DNA from: Nocardia ninae NBRC 108245
GTDB taxonomy: Bacteria; Actinomycetota; Actinomycetes; Mycobacteriales; Mycobacteriaceae
NCBI RefSeq assembly: GCF_007990755.1
Contig: NZ_BJXA01000046.1
Span: 1-64,000, forward strand
Reading direction: 5' to 3'
Length of the DNA stretch: 64,000 nucleotides
A model generated the notes under the pieces. It had not been told where the DNA came from. It searched no databases and worked only from the letters and a program-made list of their open reading frames with translations. Shown here in pieces: positions 35,094 through 44,020 of this stretch. Both the position numbers and the translations under genes were made by a program. Each line of letters opens with the position of its first letter. Positions within the stretch are counted from its first letter, which is position 1.

Positions 35094-35313
35094 AGTTGAC
35101 CGCGTCCGTCGCTGCGTGAGGCGATAGCCGCCGACGAGGGCGCTCCCGCAGCCAAGGGCGACTAGATCGGTTTCGACAGATCCATCACTAACACCGCAGT
35201 TCGTGATGGCCTTTGCCGTGCCCCCAAGACTTGGGGCGATCTCGAGTCCATGCGCTGCGGTATCTTCCATGCGATCGCCGCACCCTGGTCGGCGCGCAGA
35301 GGAAGCACGCCAC

Positions 35314-35721
35314 ATGTTCAAGAAATCCTTTGCGGCCGCCGCGCTCTCGGTGAGCGCCGCTGCCGTTCTTGCGGCACCGGCCGCCGCCGACCCGGTCAAC
35401 TGGGGCGCCGCTTCGCTCAGTGTGTGGGGCAACGTCTACGCGTTTTCGGTCAACCACCCGACAGAAGCCGACGCCATTCGAGCCGCCGACCGAGCGTGCA
35501 AGGGTCAGGGCATCATCGACTGCCGGATGGTGGTGACGTTCGCGAACGGCTGCGGTGCAGTCGTGACGAGTCCGCTCGCGATCGTCGCAGGGTTCCCGAT
35601 CGTGGGCTTCGGTAAGGGGGCGACCCCGGGGGAGGCATACGCAGACGCCACCCGCAACCTCCCCACCGGCACCGGAAGCGTCGGCTCGTTCAATCGCGAC
35701 CATGCCTGCACCCAACCTTGA
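35314..35721 (+). CDS. Secreted DUF4189-like protein
   Basis: The 135-residue protein has a signal peptide (MFKKSFAAAALSVSAAAVLAA, cleaved after AAA near residue 26). A DUF4189-type domain follows: WGAASLSVWGNVYAFSVNHPTEADAIRAADRACKG..CRMVVTFANGCGAV. Paired cysteines are typical of this family, which is common in nocardiae and has no known function. ATG 35314 is preceded by AGAGGAAG at about ten bases. Confidence 0.82.
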   Translation: MFKKSFAAAALSVSAAAVLAAPAAADPVNWGAASLSVWGNVYAFSVNHPTEADAIRAADRACKGQGIIDCRMVVTFANGCGAVVTSPLAIVAGFPIVGFGKGATPGEAYADATRNLPTGTGSVGSFNRDHACTQP

Positions 35722-35857
35722 TCTCGTTCCAGCACGGTCCTCGGCAAGAGCGGATACTCGTGCGCTGAGGTGCTGTCGCGGTGTGATCCGGCCTGGGCGT
35801 GCACTATTGGCTCTAACGAGGAGGAAATCCCTAAGCACTCGCACAGCTCGGCGGTAC

Positions 35858-36164
35858 GTGTCCCGGCCCGGGAAACATCCTCGCCGACGGCTCAGGCAGA
35901 CTCCCGCTGATCGACCCCGCGGTGTCCTATTGCTGGCCTGAGATCGACCTGGCCGCGCTGTGGTGCCAGCCCCGATCGCCGGCTTCGGACCGGTTCTTCG
36001 CTGTGTACGAGGACCTCACTCATCCGTGTGCGGGGTGGCGCGACCACGCGCAGCTGTTGCGTATCTCGGATCTGTTCAGCGTGATCGCCCACGGCCTCGA
36101 CACGTGGGGCGCCGCACGAATCATCCACGAACTAACAACACCCTATCGCTACAAACGGTCCTGA
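35858..36164 (+). pseudogene. C-terminal remnant of a fructosamine-kinase-like phosphotransferase
   Basis: The frame reads PGNILADGSGRLPLIDPAVSYCWPEIDLAALWCQP...FFAVYEDLTH..GWRDHAQLLRISDLFSVIAHG. These are the Asn and Asp of the kinase active site and the C-terminal helices of fructosamine kinase/APH-like enzymes. The preceding His-Gly-Asp loop and whole N-terminal lobe are missing, so only about 90 of about 250 residues remain. It lies next to a dispersed repeat. Confidence 0.65.
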
Positions 36165-36189
36165 CGACGCAGTGCAGACTTGCGTGCGC

Positions 36190-36263
36190 ATCGGCCTTTG
36201 CGCGCGTTGGGAAGCGCTGTCAGCCAACCGATCTGGACGGCCGCCCAACGCGCGCCATGCGGC
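36190..36263. repeat. Dispersed palindromic repeat, copy A
   Basis: This 74 bp element has inverted arms (GCGCGTTGGG ... CCCAACGCGC). By-eye alignment without gaps gives about 57 of 74 identities to copy B (51095) and about 58 of 74 to copy C (53240). A fourth copy, with small indels, is at 39002. It lies between a kinase remnant and a GNAT gene. Confidence 0.7.
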
Positions 36264-36318
36264 AATATCGGATGCTTCGCTCACAGAAGGCAAGGATGGC
36301 TCCGCCGCCGGCCCGGAT

Positions 36319-37065
36319 TCACCTGACCTGATCTTCTCCGAGTAAGGGATTCAGCCGAAAGCTCAGCTGCGCCCCGAGTTCGCGGAACCCGAGGGCAGCG
36401 GCAACCCGCCGGGATTCCGCCGAGCGGGCACGCCACTGCGGGACCAAACCCTGCCCCAGGGCGTGCTCTACCGCTGCCGAGGCAGCCACCCGAGCGAAGC
36501 CGTGACCACGCCGATCAGGCGCGGTCAGCACCGAGACATGCGCTGTGCGGTTCGGCCAAACTCGATACCCTGCGGCCGAGGCGATCACACCCGCCGAACG
36601 CACGACGAACGCCGACGAGGTGATCTCGTCCAACCCACTTTCGTCCCGGTCGACTTCCCCCGATGACGCCAAGAACTCACCCAGTGCCCCATCTTGGAGC
36701 GCCACCCGTTCGAATCTCTCCACCCCCACAGTGACCGGCCGAAACAATTCCACGCTGCAGTAGGCCAGCGCCGCAGGACCACGCACCTCGGCAACAGACA
36801 GCACCATGCGCAACCGCTCCACATCGACGACCTCGGCAACCGGGATCTGACATCCAGCGGCTCGAACCTTTTCTGCCACAACGGTATCGGGTGCAGTCGC
36901 AATCGCCGAACCCTGCAACACCACCGCACCGACCCATCCCGCCGGACACATCAGCGACCTCGGCGATACCACCACGTGCAGACGGCTGGGCGTAAAGGAA
37001 ACCGGAACTACCGCCAGTTCCGCCCACAACGCCTGAGCATGAGCCACTACAGCCGCAACCGACAT
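36319..37065 (-). CDS. GNAT-family acetyltransferase
   Basis: The 248-residue protein has a GNAT acetyl-CoA fold in the C-terminal half (AHVSVLTAPDRRGHGFARVAASAAVEHALGQGLVPQWRA..ESRRVAAALGFRELG). The N-terminal half holds a second, degenerate domain. ATG 37065 is chosen because GGAGGGG stands directly upstream. The substrate is unknown. Confidence 0.82.
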   Translation of the reverse strand: MSVAAVVAHAQALWAELAVVPVSFTPSRLHVVVSPRSLMCPAGWVGAVVLQGSAIATAPDTVVAEKVRAAGCQIPVAEVVDVERLRMVLSVAEVRGPAALAYCSVELFRPVTVGVERFERVALQDGALGEFLASSGEVDRDESGLDEITSSAFVVRSAGVIASAAGYRVWPNRTAHVSVLTAPDRRGHGFARVAASAAVEHALGQGLVPQWRARSAESRRVAAALGFRELGAQLSFRLNPLLGEDQVR

Positions 37066-37239
37066 CAAATCCCCTCCCCGCGTCCAGCATCGAGAACAAG
37101 CTTGCACCACCAACTGAGCCCACGCATCGGCAGATCAGTGTGCCTACTGCTCCTGCACGTAAGACGACGAAGCGCGCGCGTCGGGCCGTGATATGACGGG
37201 TGATCTTGTCGACACTGCCTGTCGCGGCCCTTGTTCGCT

Positions 37240-37259
37240 ATTTAGCTAGAGTGCTAAAT
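37240..37259 (+). promoter_or_regulatory. ArsR-type operator
   Basis: ATTTAGC-TAGAGT-GCTAAAT is a perfect 7+6+7 palindrome ending nine bases before the ATG of the ArsR gene. It is very AT-rich for this genome and so probably covers the promoter, giving autorepression. Confidence 0.65.
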
Positions 37260-37267
37260 TGCAACGC

Positions 37268-37606
37268 ATGACCGAGATCGATCCTGCCGACGAAGCGGGA
37301 GTATTCCGCGCGCTGGCCGATTCGACGCGCCGCCAGATCTTGGAAGACCTCCGCTCCGGCGAGTTGACCGCGGGTGACATCGCCGCGAGATTCCCGATCA
37401 GTGGCCCCTCGATCTCCCGGCATTTGAGCGTGCTCAAGGCAGCCGGGCTGGTCCGGGAACGCCGAGACGCCAATCGAATCTTCTACTCGCTGGTCGAGGA
37501 GCGACTGGCGTTGTGCGTCGGCAGATTTCTGAGCACGATCTGCCCTGAGCAGGTCATCGTCAGGCAGCGCAGAGCCCGCAACACCGAGAACGGGGAAACC
37601 GGATGA
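37268..37606 (+). CDS. ArsR-family regulator (SdpR type)
   Basis: The 112-residue winged-helix repressor reads FRALADSTRRQILEDLRSGELTAGDIAARFPISGPSISRHLSVLKAAGLVRERRDANRIFYSL. There are no metal-binding Cys in helix 3, so it is of the SdpR/non-metal kind. It is coupled to a DUF2071 gene by an ATGA overlap. ATG 37268 is preferred to TTG 37259, which lies in the operator. Confidence 0.92.
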   Translation: MTEIDPADEAGVFRALADSTRRQILEDLRSGELTAGDIAARFPISGPSISRHLSVLKAAGLVRERRDANRIFYSLVEERLALCVGRFLSTICPEQVIVRQRRARNTENGETG

Positions 37607-38361
37607 GACCACCGCGAATGTCGAGCGTCATAGAACGCCGCCTGCTTGTGAACTACCGAGTCGACCCCGCGATCGCCGCAGCCCTGATGCCGCCGACAAT
37701 GCGACCGCAGTTGGTCAACGGCTGGGTAGTCGCCGGCATCTGCCTGATCCGCCTCGGGCAGTTCCGGCCCAGTGCACTCCCCGGCTGGGCCGGACTGCGT
37801 ACCGAGAACGCCGCACATCGCATCGCTGTCGAATGGGATGGCCCGCAGGGACATTCGACCGGTGTGTATATCGCGCGCCGCGACAGCGGCTCGCTGATCA
37901 ACGTCTTGGCCGGTGGGCGACTCTTTCCCGGCGAGCACCACGCCGCGCGGTTCGACGTCCGCGAAACAGCGCGGGACCTGCACGTCGCCTACCGCACCCG
38001 CGACGAAACCATCTCCGTCAGTGTCGACGTCCGAACCGCCGTGCGATTCCAGGGCAGCGAATTGTTCGCCGATCTCGCGCAGGCATCGGAGTTCTTCAGG
38101 CAGGGCTCGGCCGGATTCTCGGCCACCCGAGGCGGCCAACGCCTGGACGGGCTCGAGCTCCGAACAGACGCATGGCAGGTCGAGCCCGTCGACATCCAAT
38201 CGGTTCGGTCCACGATCTTCGACGACCCGGACCGGTTCCCGCCGGGCAGCGCGAAACTCGACTGTGCGCTACTGATGCGCCAGGTACCGGTGACCTGGCA
38301 GCCCTTGCCAGCCCAGCACATCGTTGCCGACAACGCCGCAGACGGGCGCAGCGCCCGCTGA
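37603..38361 (+). CDS. DUF2071-family protein
   Basis: The 252-residue soluble protein has an acetoacetate-decarboxylase-like fold. Recognisable are ERRLLVNYRVDPAIAAALMPPTMRPQ, GICLIRLGQFRP and the THRIAVEW-like ENAAHRIAVEWDG. Its function is unknown. It overlaps the ArsR gene by four bases, so it is the direct target of that repressor. Confidence 0.85.
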   Translation: MRPPRMSSVIERRLLVNYRVDPAIAAALMPPTMRPQLVNGWVVAGICLIRLGQFRPSALPGWAGLRTENAAHRIAVEWDGPQGHSTGVYIARRDSGSLINVLAGGRLFPGEHHAARFDVRETARDLHVAYRTRDETISVSVDVRTAVRFQGSELFADLAQASEFFRQGSAGFSATRGGQRLDGLELRTDAWQVEPVDIQSVRSTIFDDPDRFPPGSAKLDCALLMRQVPVTWQPLPAQHIVADNAADGRSAR

Positions 38362-38477
38362 GAAGCACTGTCCGCCATTCGGTTTGGGCATTCGACCAGC
38401 GCCCCCGCAACGCGGCAGTACAGGACGTCTTCCGTAGCGTTACTGAAGCCCGATCCAACGAGAAGTTTCGGCTTGCT

Positions 38478-38494
38478 CCTGACGTAACGTCAGG
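38478..38494 (+). promoter_or_regulatory. MerR-type operator/promoter
   Basis: CCTGACGT-A-ACGTCAGG is a perfect 8+1+8 palindrome lying between TTGCTC (38473) and TTAGCG (38497), hexamers 18 bp apart. Long spacers bridged by a palindrome are typical of MerR-activated promoters. It stands 36 bases before a broken MerR gene. Confidence 0.6.
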
Positions 38495-38529
38495 CCTTAG
38501 CGTCGGCGGTACCCGCGCGAGGTGCGTCG

Positions 38530-38912
38530 GTGGAAGTGAGACGGAAGCGGATGGACGAGACGGGTATCGAGCAGGTGTGGAAGGTCGGCGAACTCGCGAC
38601 TAAGTCCGGGCTGACAGTGCGGACGTTGCATCACTACGACCCATCGGGTTGGTATGCCCGGCTGGGCGCACCCACTTCGGTCATCGGCTCTACTCCGAAG
38701 CCGGTCTCCTCCGCCTGCCACCAGCCGGGTACAACGTCAACGCGATCGATGTTCAGGCGGACACCGACGTCTCTGCGCTTCTCCGGGTAACTGGGAATCT
38801 CATGCGGGACGGAGTTCTCGATGCTCGCCCGTTCGAGACGTCGTTCACGCTGAACAGATCCTCGGCAGACGACGCATACATGATCGCCAACCAGATCTTC
38901 CAGGTCGTCTAG
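38530..38912 (+). pseudogene. MerR-family regulator, frameshifted and truncated
   Basis: The first frame gives VWKVGELATKSGLTVRTLHHYD, the MerR helix-turn-helix. A frame change near 38640 then continues GRTHFGHRLYSEAGLLRL, which is the normal next block. After that about 60 residues of unrelated sequence follow to a stop (ending DDAYMIANQIFQVV). The effector domain is missing. The intact operator upstream suggests recent decay. Confidence 0.65.
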
Positions 38913-38944
38913 ACAGCGATCGGACGATCCCGCGAGGCTTCGCA

Positions 38945-40360
38945 TCACGTGATACCACGAGTTGGCTCGAGCTGAAGCGCGCGTTCTCGGGTCGCGCGCT
39001 TCTCGGCATTTCCGCGTTTTGAAAGCCCTGCCAGGCAAGCATTCTGGAGGCCGACCGACGCGCCGCTCGCGGCATTTGAGTGCGTTCGGAAAGCCGATGT
39101 GGATAAGCGTCGGCCGAAGGTGAGTGCGACGTTGTGGCCGCCGAAGCCGAAGGAGTTGTTGATTGCGTAGTCGATTCGTAGCTGCCTCGGGTCACAGGAG
39201 GTGATGTCGAGCTCGACGGCTGGGTCTTGGTTTTCGAGGTTCAGTGTCGGTGGGATGGTCTGATCGCGCAGGGCCAGGACTGTGAGGACTGACTCGAGCG
39301 CGCCAGCTGCGCCGATGGAGTGCCCGAGCGCGGACTTGGGCGCGTAAACGACAGGGTGGTTGCCGATGGCGGTGCTGATCGCTCGGGCCTCGGCTTCATC
39401 GCCTATAGGTGTTGCGGTGGCATGGGCGTTGACATGGGTGATGTCGCTGGGCGTGAGGCCTGCGGTCTGTATCGCTCGGGTGATGGCGCGAGCAGCACCC
39501 GCACCCTCCGGATCCGGTGCCACGAGATGGAATCCGTCCGAGGTGACGCCGGCGCCGAGTAGACGCGCCAAGACTGTCGCGCCTCGGGCGGTGGCATGTT
39601 CTTCGGTTTCGATCACCATGAGCGCGCCTGCTTCACCGAACACGAATCCGTCGCGAGCCGAATCGAATGGCCGCGACGCGCCTTTCGGGTCGTCGTTGCG
39701 AGTGCTCATCGCGCGCATCATCGAGAAGGCAGCCATCGGCACCGGATCGATATAGCCCTCGACACCGCCGGTGACCACAATGTCGGCATCGCCCATCGCG
39801 ATCATCCGCCAAGCGTTCGCGATCGCCTCCGAACCCGACGCGCAAGCTGATACCGCGGTGACGACGCCCGCTCGCGCGCCCAGCTCGAGGCCGACGACGG
39901 CCGAAGGTCCGTTGGGCATCATCATCTGCACCGCCAGAGGGGAGACGCGTCGGTAGCCCGCCGAAATGAGGTTCTCCCGAGCTTGGATGACCGCGTCGCC
40001 ACCGCCCTGGCCGGTGCCGATCGACACGCCCAGGCGATCTCGATCGACGTCCGGGCTTTCGGCGTTGGCCCACACCTGCCGCCCGAGTACGGTCGCGAGC
40101 TGCTCGACATAGGCCAGACGACGCAATTCCACACGGGTCAAAAGACTTTCGGGCCTCACCTTCAGCGGTCCACCGATCCGTACCGGCAGGTCATGCTCGG
40201 TGACCCAGGGCTCGTCGAGCCGCTCGATACCCGACTGTCCAGCGAGCAGGCCAGTCCACGTGCCCTCGGCATCACCAGCGATCGAGGTCGAGGCCGCCAC
40301 GGCGGTGACCACCACGCTCGGGAACTGCCCATCAACGGAGAACGGATTGCGCACCTTCAC
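38945..40360 (-). CDS. Beta-ketoacyl-ACP synthase (KAS II / KasA-like)
   Basis: The 471-residue condensing enzyme has the complete catalytic triad: Cys in [12 protein letters not shown], His in [11 protein letters not shown] and His in [16 protein letters not shown]. It ends its normal domain with [20 protein letters not shown]. About 50 extra residues follow that are partly encoded by dispersed repeat copy D. The start is probably GTG near 40360 (AAGGG upstream). It is divergent from a TetR gene with tandem palindromes between. A standalone role in fatty-acid or mycolate-type elongation is inferred. Confidence 0.9.
   Translation of the reverse strand: MKVRNPFSVDGQFPSVVVTAVAASTSIAGDAEGTWTGLLAGQSGIERLDEPWVTEHDLPVRIGGPLKVRPESLLTRVELRRLAYVEQLATVLGRQVWANAESPDVDRDRLGVSIGTGQGGGDAVIQARENLISAGYRRVSPLAVQMMMPNGPSAVVGLELGARAGVVTAVSACASGSEAIANAWRMIAMGDADIVVTGGVEGYIDPVPMAAFSMMRAMSTRNDDPKGASRPFDSARDGFVFGEAGALMVIETEEHATARGATVLARLLGAGVTSDGFHLVAPDPEGAGAARAITRAIQTAGLTPSDITHVNAHATATPIGDEAEARAISTAIGNHPVVYAPKSALGHSIGAAGALESVLTVLALRDQTIPPTLNLENQDPAVELDITSCDPRQLRIDYAINNSFGFGGHNVALTFGRRLSTSAFRTHSNAASGASVGLQNACLAGLSKRGNAEKRATRERALQLEPTRGIT
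39002..39073. repeat. Dispersed palindromic repeat, copy D
   Basis: The 72 bp element aligns to copy A with one or two small indels (shared CTCGGCATTT, GCCAGGCAAGC, TTCTGGA and CGCGGCATTT). It falls inside the 3' end of the KAS gene and supplies part of its extra C-terminal residues. Confidence 0.6.
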
Positions 40361-40383
40361 CACACCCTTCGACTCAGACTTAG

Positions 40384-40406
40384 ACCATACGGTTTGACCA
40401 TATGGT
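40384..40406. promoter_or_regulatory. Tandem TetR-type operator
   Basis: ACCATACGGT and ACCATATGGT occur 13 bp apart (40384 and 40397); the second is a perfect palindrome. They lie between the divergent KAS and TetR genes and overlap TTGACC, a likely -35 of the TetR gene. Confidence 0.65.
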
Positions 40407-40444
40407 TCAACCAAGTGGATGACAAGGACTGTACGCTGCACTAC

Positions 40445-41053
40445 GTGGGCAATCGAGAAGATTTACTACGGGGCGCGCGACGCTGCCTAGAGGAACGCGG
40501 CTGGGCCAACACCACCGCCCGCGACATCGCTACGGCCGCAGGCGGAGTCAGCCACGCCGCCATCTTCTACCACTTCGGCTCCCGCGAAGCTCTGCTCACC
40601 GCGGCGCTGATCGAAGCCGTCGAAGAACGACTCACCACCTTCCGCACCGCGATCGCCCAGTCGCCGTCTGCCGACACCGCCACCCAGTTTCGGAGCATGT
40701 GGAAACAGTTCGATGAAACCTTCGAATCCCAACGCGGGATGTGGCTTTCACACTTCGAAGCTGTCCTGCACGCCCAGCAGTCCGAGGACCTTCGGACCGT
40801 GCTGGCGGAGAACCAAATCGCTGGACGAATCGGTGGTGTCTCCTGGCTGACCGGTAAGGATGCGACCGCTACCGAAGTCGATGAGCACGCCGTTCGCTCA
40901 CTCGGCTCGGTCTACCTGGCCCTTATCGCCGGTGTCGCATGGCAGCGGCTGGTTGACCCATCCACCGCACCACGCTCGGGCGACATAGTTGACGGCATCG
41001 GCATGCTGGCGTCGCTGCTGTCTGCCCAGTCGACGCCGGACAGGGCCACCTGA
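40445..41053 (+). CDS. TetR-family regulator
   Basis: The 202-residue regulator has the N-terminal helix-turn-helix [52 protein letters not shown] and a helical ligand domain. GTG 40445 is selected because GTG 40415 would lie at the predicted -10 region. It is divergent from the KAS gene and presumably controls it through the tandem palindromes in the 84-base gap. Confidence 0.88.
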   Translation: MGNREDLLRGARRCLEERGWANTTARDIATAAGGVSHAAIFYHFGSREALLTAALIEAVEERLTTFRTAIAQSPSADTATQFRSMWKQFDETFESQRGMWLSHFEAVLHAQQSEDLRTVLAENQIAGRIGGVSWLTGKDATATEVDEHAVRSLGSVYLALIAGVAWQRLVDPSTAPRSGDIVDGIGMLASLLSAQSTPDRAT

Positions 41054-41332
41054 ACCGAGCGTCGGCGCGATGCCACGCTCCCCTAGTGCACGGTATTCGG
41101 CTATTTCAGTGCGCCGTGACGCCGAGATCGCCTGAGCCGTTTGATCTTCGGGCGTGCCGGTCAGCTGGTTCGAGACGCGCGGTTGCGGCATGTCCGTGCG
41201 TTCGTAAACCGAGGACCCTCGCAACGAACTGTTATGCCTGGCGGGGCCGGGGCTCGGTCCTGCTCTTACCTAGGGACCGCGACGATACGAACTGAACAGT
41301 CGACTTGCTCGGATGTCGGGCATGATCGGCTG

Positions 41333-41692
41333 ATGGAGTTCCGATTGGCTGTGACAGCCCAACCCGACAGCCATCAGTTCTCGATCATCGTCGAGCCCGA
41401 AGCAATGACGTATGAATTCCCGGCGGCGGGCAAGATCGTCCTGACGTTCCGCGGGCCGGATTCCATGCTGGCCGAACTGACTCACTATCCCGACACGGTG
41501 GCCGTTTGGCGTCCCGCCGACACCGAGGTCTGGGCCACGACAGCGGACGGCCAGAGCGAGCAGATCGGAGGCTTTTCCGACAATCCGGCGCCAGGATTCG
41601 ACACCGGCGGGAAGCCGTTGGATCGACCGCTCCGAGAGACCCTCGAGCGGATCTTCTACGACCAGCCACCGACCGACAATTCCTCCACATGA
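41333..41692 (+). CDS. Hypothetical protein
   Basis: This 119-residue soluble beta-rich protein starts MEFRLAVTAQPDSHQFSIIVEPEAMTYEFPAAGKIVLTFRG; no family is recognised. ATG 41333 is likely, though the ribosome site is weak. The preceding 280 bases (41054-41332) hold no other gene. Confidence 0.6.
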   Translation: MEFRLAVTAQPDSHQFSIIVEPEAMTYEFPAAGKIVLTFRGPDSMLAELTHYPDTVAVWRPADTEVWATTADGQSEQIGGFSDNPAPGFDTGGKPLDRPLRETLERIFYDQPPTDNSST

Positions 41693-41737
41693 GCCGGGCG
41701 ACCAGCCAGCGGTCTCGCAATCGCACGCACATCGGCA

Positions 41738-41767
41738 GAAGCGCGCGTCCACGTGGATGCGCGCTTC
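41738..41767. terminator. Hairpin between convergent genes
   Basis: A 30 bp near-perfect inverted repeat (arms GAAGCGCGC.. and ..GCGCGCTTC) lies in the 150-base gap between a plus-strand and a minus-strand gene. There is no T tract, as is common in actinomycetes. It probably serves both genes. Confidence 0.55.
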
Positions 41768-41842
41768 TCGGCAATAGCGGGCGTTCGGTCGGCGCCAGAA
41801 GCCCTCAGGCTGTTGGTATTCCACGCGCCTCAGACCGTCAGG

Positions 41843-42667
41843 CTAGTGGACCTTGCGGAACCGGGCGTCGAGAAAGGTAAAGATCGCGAACGCGGCCAGG
41901 CCGACCGCAACGATGAGCAGCAGCACGGTGCCGTACGGCTCGGCCGCCAGGGTCTTGAGCGCCACGTCCAGCCCGGTCGCCTTCTGCGGCTGGCTCTGCA
42001 CGGCGGCCACGATGACGAGCACTCCGGCGCCGGCGTACACCCCACCGAGCGCCGCGTACCCGACCCGCCCGAGCCGGATCACGACCCGTTCCGTAGACCG
42101 GCTCGCGTTGCTGAAGTCCTGCTCTTCGTGGAACCGCTTCGACCAGCCGTGGCGGGCGACGAACAGGCCCGCGACTACGATCGCGAGCCCGATGACGATC
42201 ACCACCGGCTTGCCCCACTCCTTGCTGAGCAGGCTGCCGATGAGACCGAGCTGCGCTTGGTCGGTCGACGAGGCCGGAGACCCGTTCGCGAGCTTGGCCG
42301 CGCTGTAGGCCAGGGAGCCGAACAGAACCGCCTCACCGAAGTTCATCGCGCGCAGCAGCTTCTGCTTCCGGCTGTTCCGCGCGCCGGTGAAGGTCTCGAG
42401 CAACTGCCACAGCACGGCGACTCCGAGCCCGACGGCGATGAGCCACAGCACGAATTCGCCGCCGGAGTTCTCCGCGAGGTTCTGCAGCGCGCCGGTCTTG
42501 TCCGCTTTCCCGACCCCGTCGCCGTCGAGGTCGCCGAGCGCGACCTGAACGCAGACCCACGCCACGAGGAGGTGAACTACGCCGTACGCCACCAGGCCCA
42601 CCCGCACCGCTAACTGGAACGGCGCGCTGCCGGCCACCTCGTGATGGACTTGATTCGACTTCCTCAT
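41843..42667 (-). CDS. DUF1206 membrane protein
   Basis: The 274-residue integral membrane protein has three tandem two-helix units, each starting with a similar segment (RVGLVAYGVVHLLVAWV, NFGEAVLFGSLAYSA, RLGRVGYAALGGVYAGAGVLVI). That is the DUF1206 triplication. The family is widespread in actinobacteria with unknown function. ATG 42667 is used; a GTG two codons upstream is possible. Confidence 0.88.
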   Translation of the reverse strand: MRKSNQVHHEVAGSAPFQLAVRVGLVAYGVVHLLVAWVCVQVALGDLDGDGVGKADKTGALQNLAENSGGEFVLWLIAVGLGVAVLWQLLETFTGARNSRKQKLLRAMNFGEAVLFGSLAYSAAKLANGSPASSTDQAQLGLIGSLLSKEWGKPVVIVIGLAIVVAGLFVARHGWSKRFHEEQDFSNASRSTERVVIRLGRVGYAALGGVYAGAGVLVIVAAVQSQPQKATGLDVALKTLAAEPYGTVLLLIVAVGLAAFAIFTFLDARFRKVH

Positions 42668-42689
42668 AACCACACCACGAGAAGACCGT

Positions 42690-42960
42690 AACCGCGCGAG
42701 GCCTCGCTGGCGCCCGTAATACTCACACACCTCGGCACGTGCGCCGGCAGTCGAAATGCGCGCGTCGAGGCACAGCCGCCCGGAAAGTTCCGAGGCTCGT
42801 CCGTTTCGCCAGATCCATGAACTGGTCGCCGAGCCCACATCCCCGCCAGGACGGTTCCAGATACAGCTGCTCCAGGTCGTCGTCGCTGAGCACCAACAGC
42901 CCAGCACCTGTTCGTCACCTGCTGCCACCCATGTCTCGCGCTGCGGGACAACAACGTTCG
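42690..42960 (-). pseudogene. GNAT acetyltransferase remnant
   Basis: On the minus strand, frames joined by a shift near 42900 give WVAAGDEQVLG then LLVLSDDDLEQLYLEPSWRGCGLGDQFMDLAKRTS. This is the acetyl-CoA-binding strand and loop (R-G-x-G-L-G) of a GNAT enzyme. The N-terminal and C-terminal parts are missing or scrambled. Confidence 0.55.
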
Positions 42961-42962
42961 GG

Positions 42963-43112
42963 TTGACCGCGCTGCGGCGGGCCAACGGCGTGCCGCTGGA
43001 CGAGGCGTTCGAGGAAGCCGAATCGGCTTGGCGCGCGCTGGTTTCGAAGAACGGGTCCACGTCGATGGGGCGCGGTGAGCTGCTGGCGTTCGTACGCGAG
43101 TTCGACAAATAG
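42963..43112 (+). pseudogene. Possible C-terminal gene fragment
   Basis: A plus-strand frame ends with a natural-looking sequence (TALRRANGVPLDEAFEEAESAWRALVSKNGS..LLAFVREFDK) before a stop. No start or ribosome site is visible. I recognise no family; it may be the tail of a gene whose front was lost together with the neighbouring GNAT gene. Confidence 0.3.
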
Positions 43113-43134
43113 CTGACCCACCCGCCGGTCTGCA

Positions 43135-43851
43135 CTACAGGACTTCCTGTCCCCCAGCATCGGGCAGCGGCCGTTCGTTGCAGGGAGGGGAGATCGGCTC
43201 CGAGCGATCTCCGAACAAGTAATCGCGGAAGGCCCGCAGATACTCGTCCAGTTCCTGCTGCTCGAGGAACCAGGCACCGGTCGGGTCGTACCACTCGCTC
43301 GGAGTCGGGCGCCGCGCGATCACGTAGTCGAGGGCTTCGCGCACCATGGCCGCATGGGTCGGATCCGCGGCCGACCTGGCGCGCTCCATCCAGGTAAGGC
43401 TTTCCCACTTCTGATCATCGAACTTGGGTTGATGCATGTATACCAGCGGCAGCAATAGGCTTTTGATATGCGGGATTTCGTCCCACCAAGTGGGAGAGGT
43501 ACCTGTGACAGGCGTTGGAATACCGGGGCGTTCGGCCGTCCGGTCCACACCCCGAGAGCGCCAGATCGGTCCGATCGAAAGGTTCCAGGGTGGGTACCAC
43601 ACGCCTCGCCACACCGGGACCCCGAGATTGGGCGGGTTCACCGGAAGTGGCTGGGCCAGTGAGATGTCGACCGTGATGCGGCGCACCGGGGGCAATTCCT
43701 TATCGGCGGGAAGGAGATCCGCCACCATCGACAAGCAGTCCTTCTCATCGAAGCCGGTTACCCCAACGCCCTGGACGAGCGCAATCCAGTAATCCGAATC
43801 GCGCTCCACGTCGAATTCGATCCAAAACCGCCGCACCGTGGACATACTCAA
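43135..43851 (-). CDS. Conserved hypothetical protein
   Basis: The 238-residue soluble protein has N-terminal RRFWIEFDVERDSDYWIALVQGVGVTGFDEKDCLSMVADLL and the segment NPPNLGVPVWRGVWYPPWNL. I remember such blocks from actinobacterial hypothetical proteins of about 120 residues. The C-terminal half looks like an added, helical and acidic domain. No active site is apparent. Confidence 0.7.
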   Translation of the reverse strand: MSMSTVRRFWIEFDVERDSDYWIALVQGVGVTGFDEKDCLSMVADLLPADKELPPVRRITVDISLAQPLPVNPPNLGVPVWRGVWYPPWNLSIGPIWRSRGVDRTAERPGIPTPVTGTSPTWWDEIPHIKSLLLPLVYMHQPKFDDQKWESLTWMERARSAADPTHAAMVREALDYVIARRPTPSEWYDPTGAWFLEQQELDEYLRAFRDYLFGDRSEPISPPCNERPLPDAGGQEVL

Positions 43852-44020
43852 TCCCCTCCCCCATGAACACCTACCACCAACAGTTGCTCAATAATGCCAA
43901 CGCCGATCAGTTCCTACCACTGGATAATCGGCGGTAGCGGATGTTCCGCGCCCGGCGGTCTCATCCTGGTGGACGACCCGTAAGCGCCATTCGATGTCGC
44001 TGGCTGCGAAGTGGTCCCTA

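Noticed and set aside
41087-41190. Possible fifth copy of the 74 bp repeat
   Set aside because: Only the right end (CGCGGTTGCGGCATG) resembles the family; the rest does not align.
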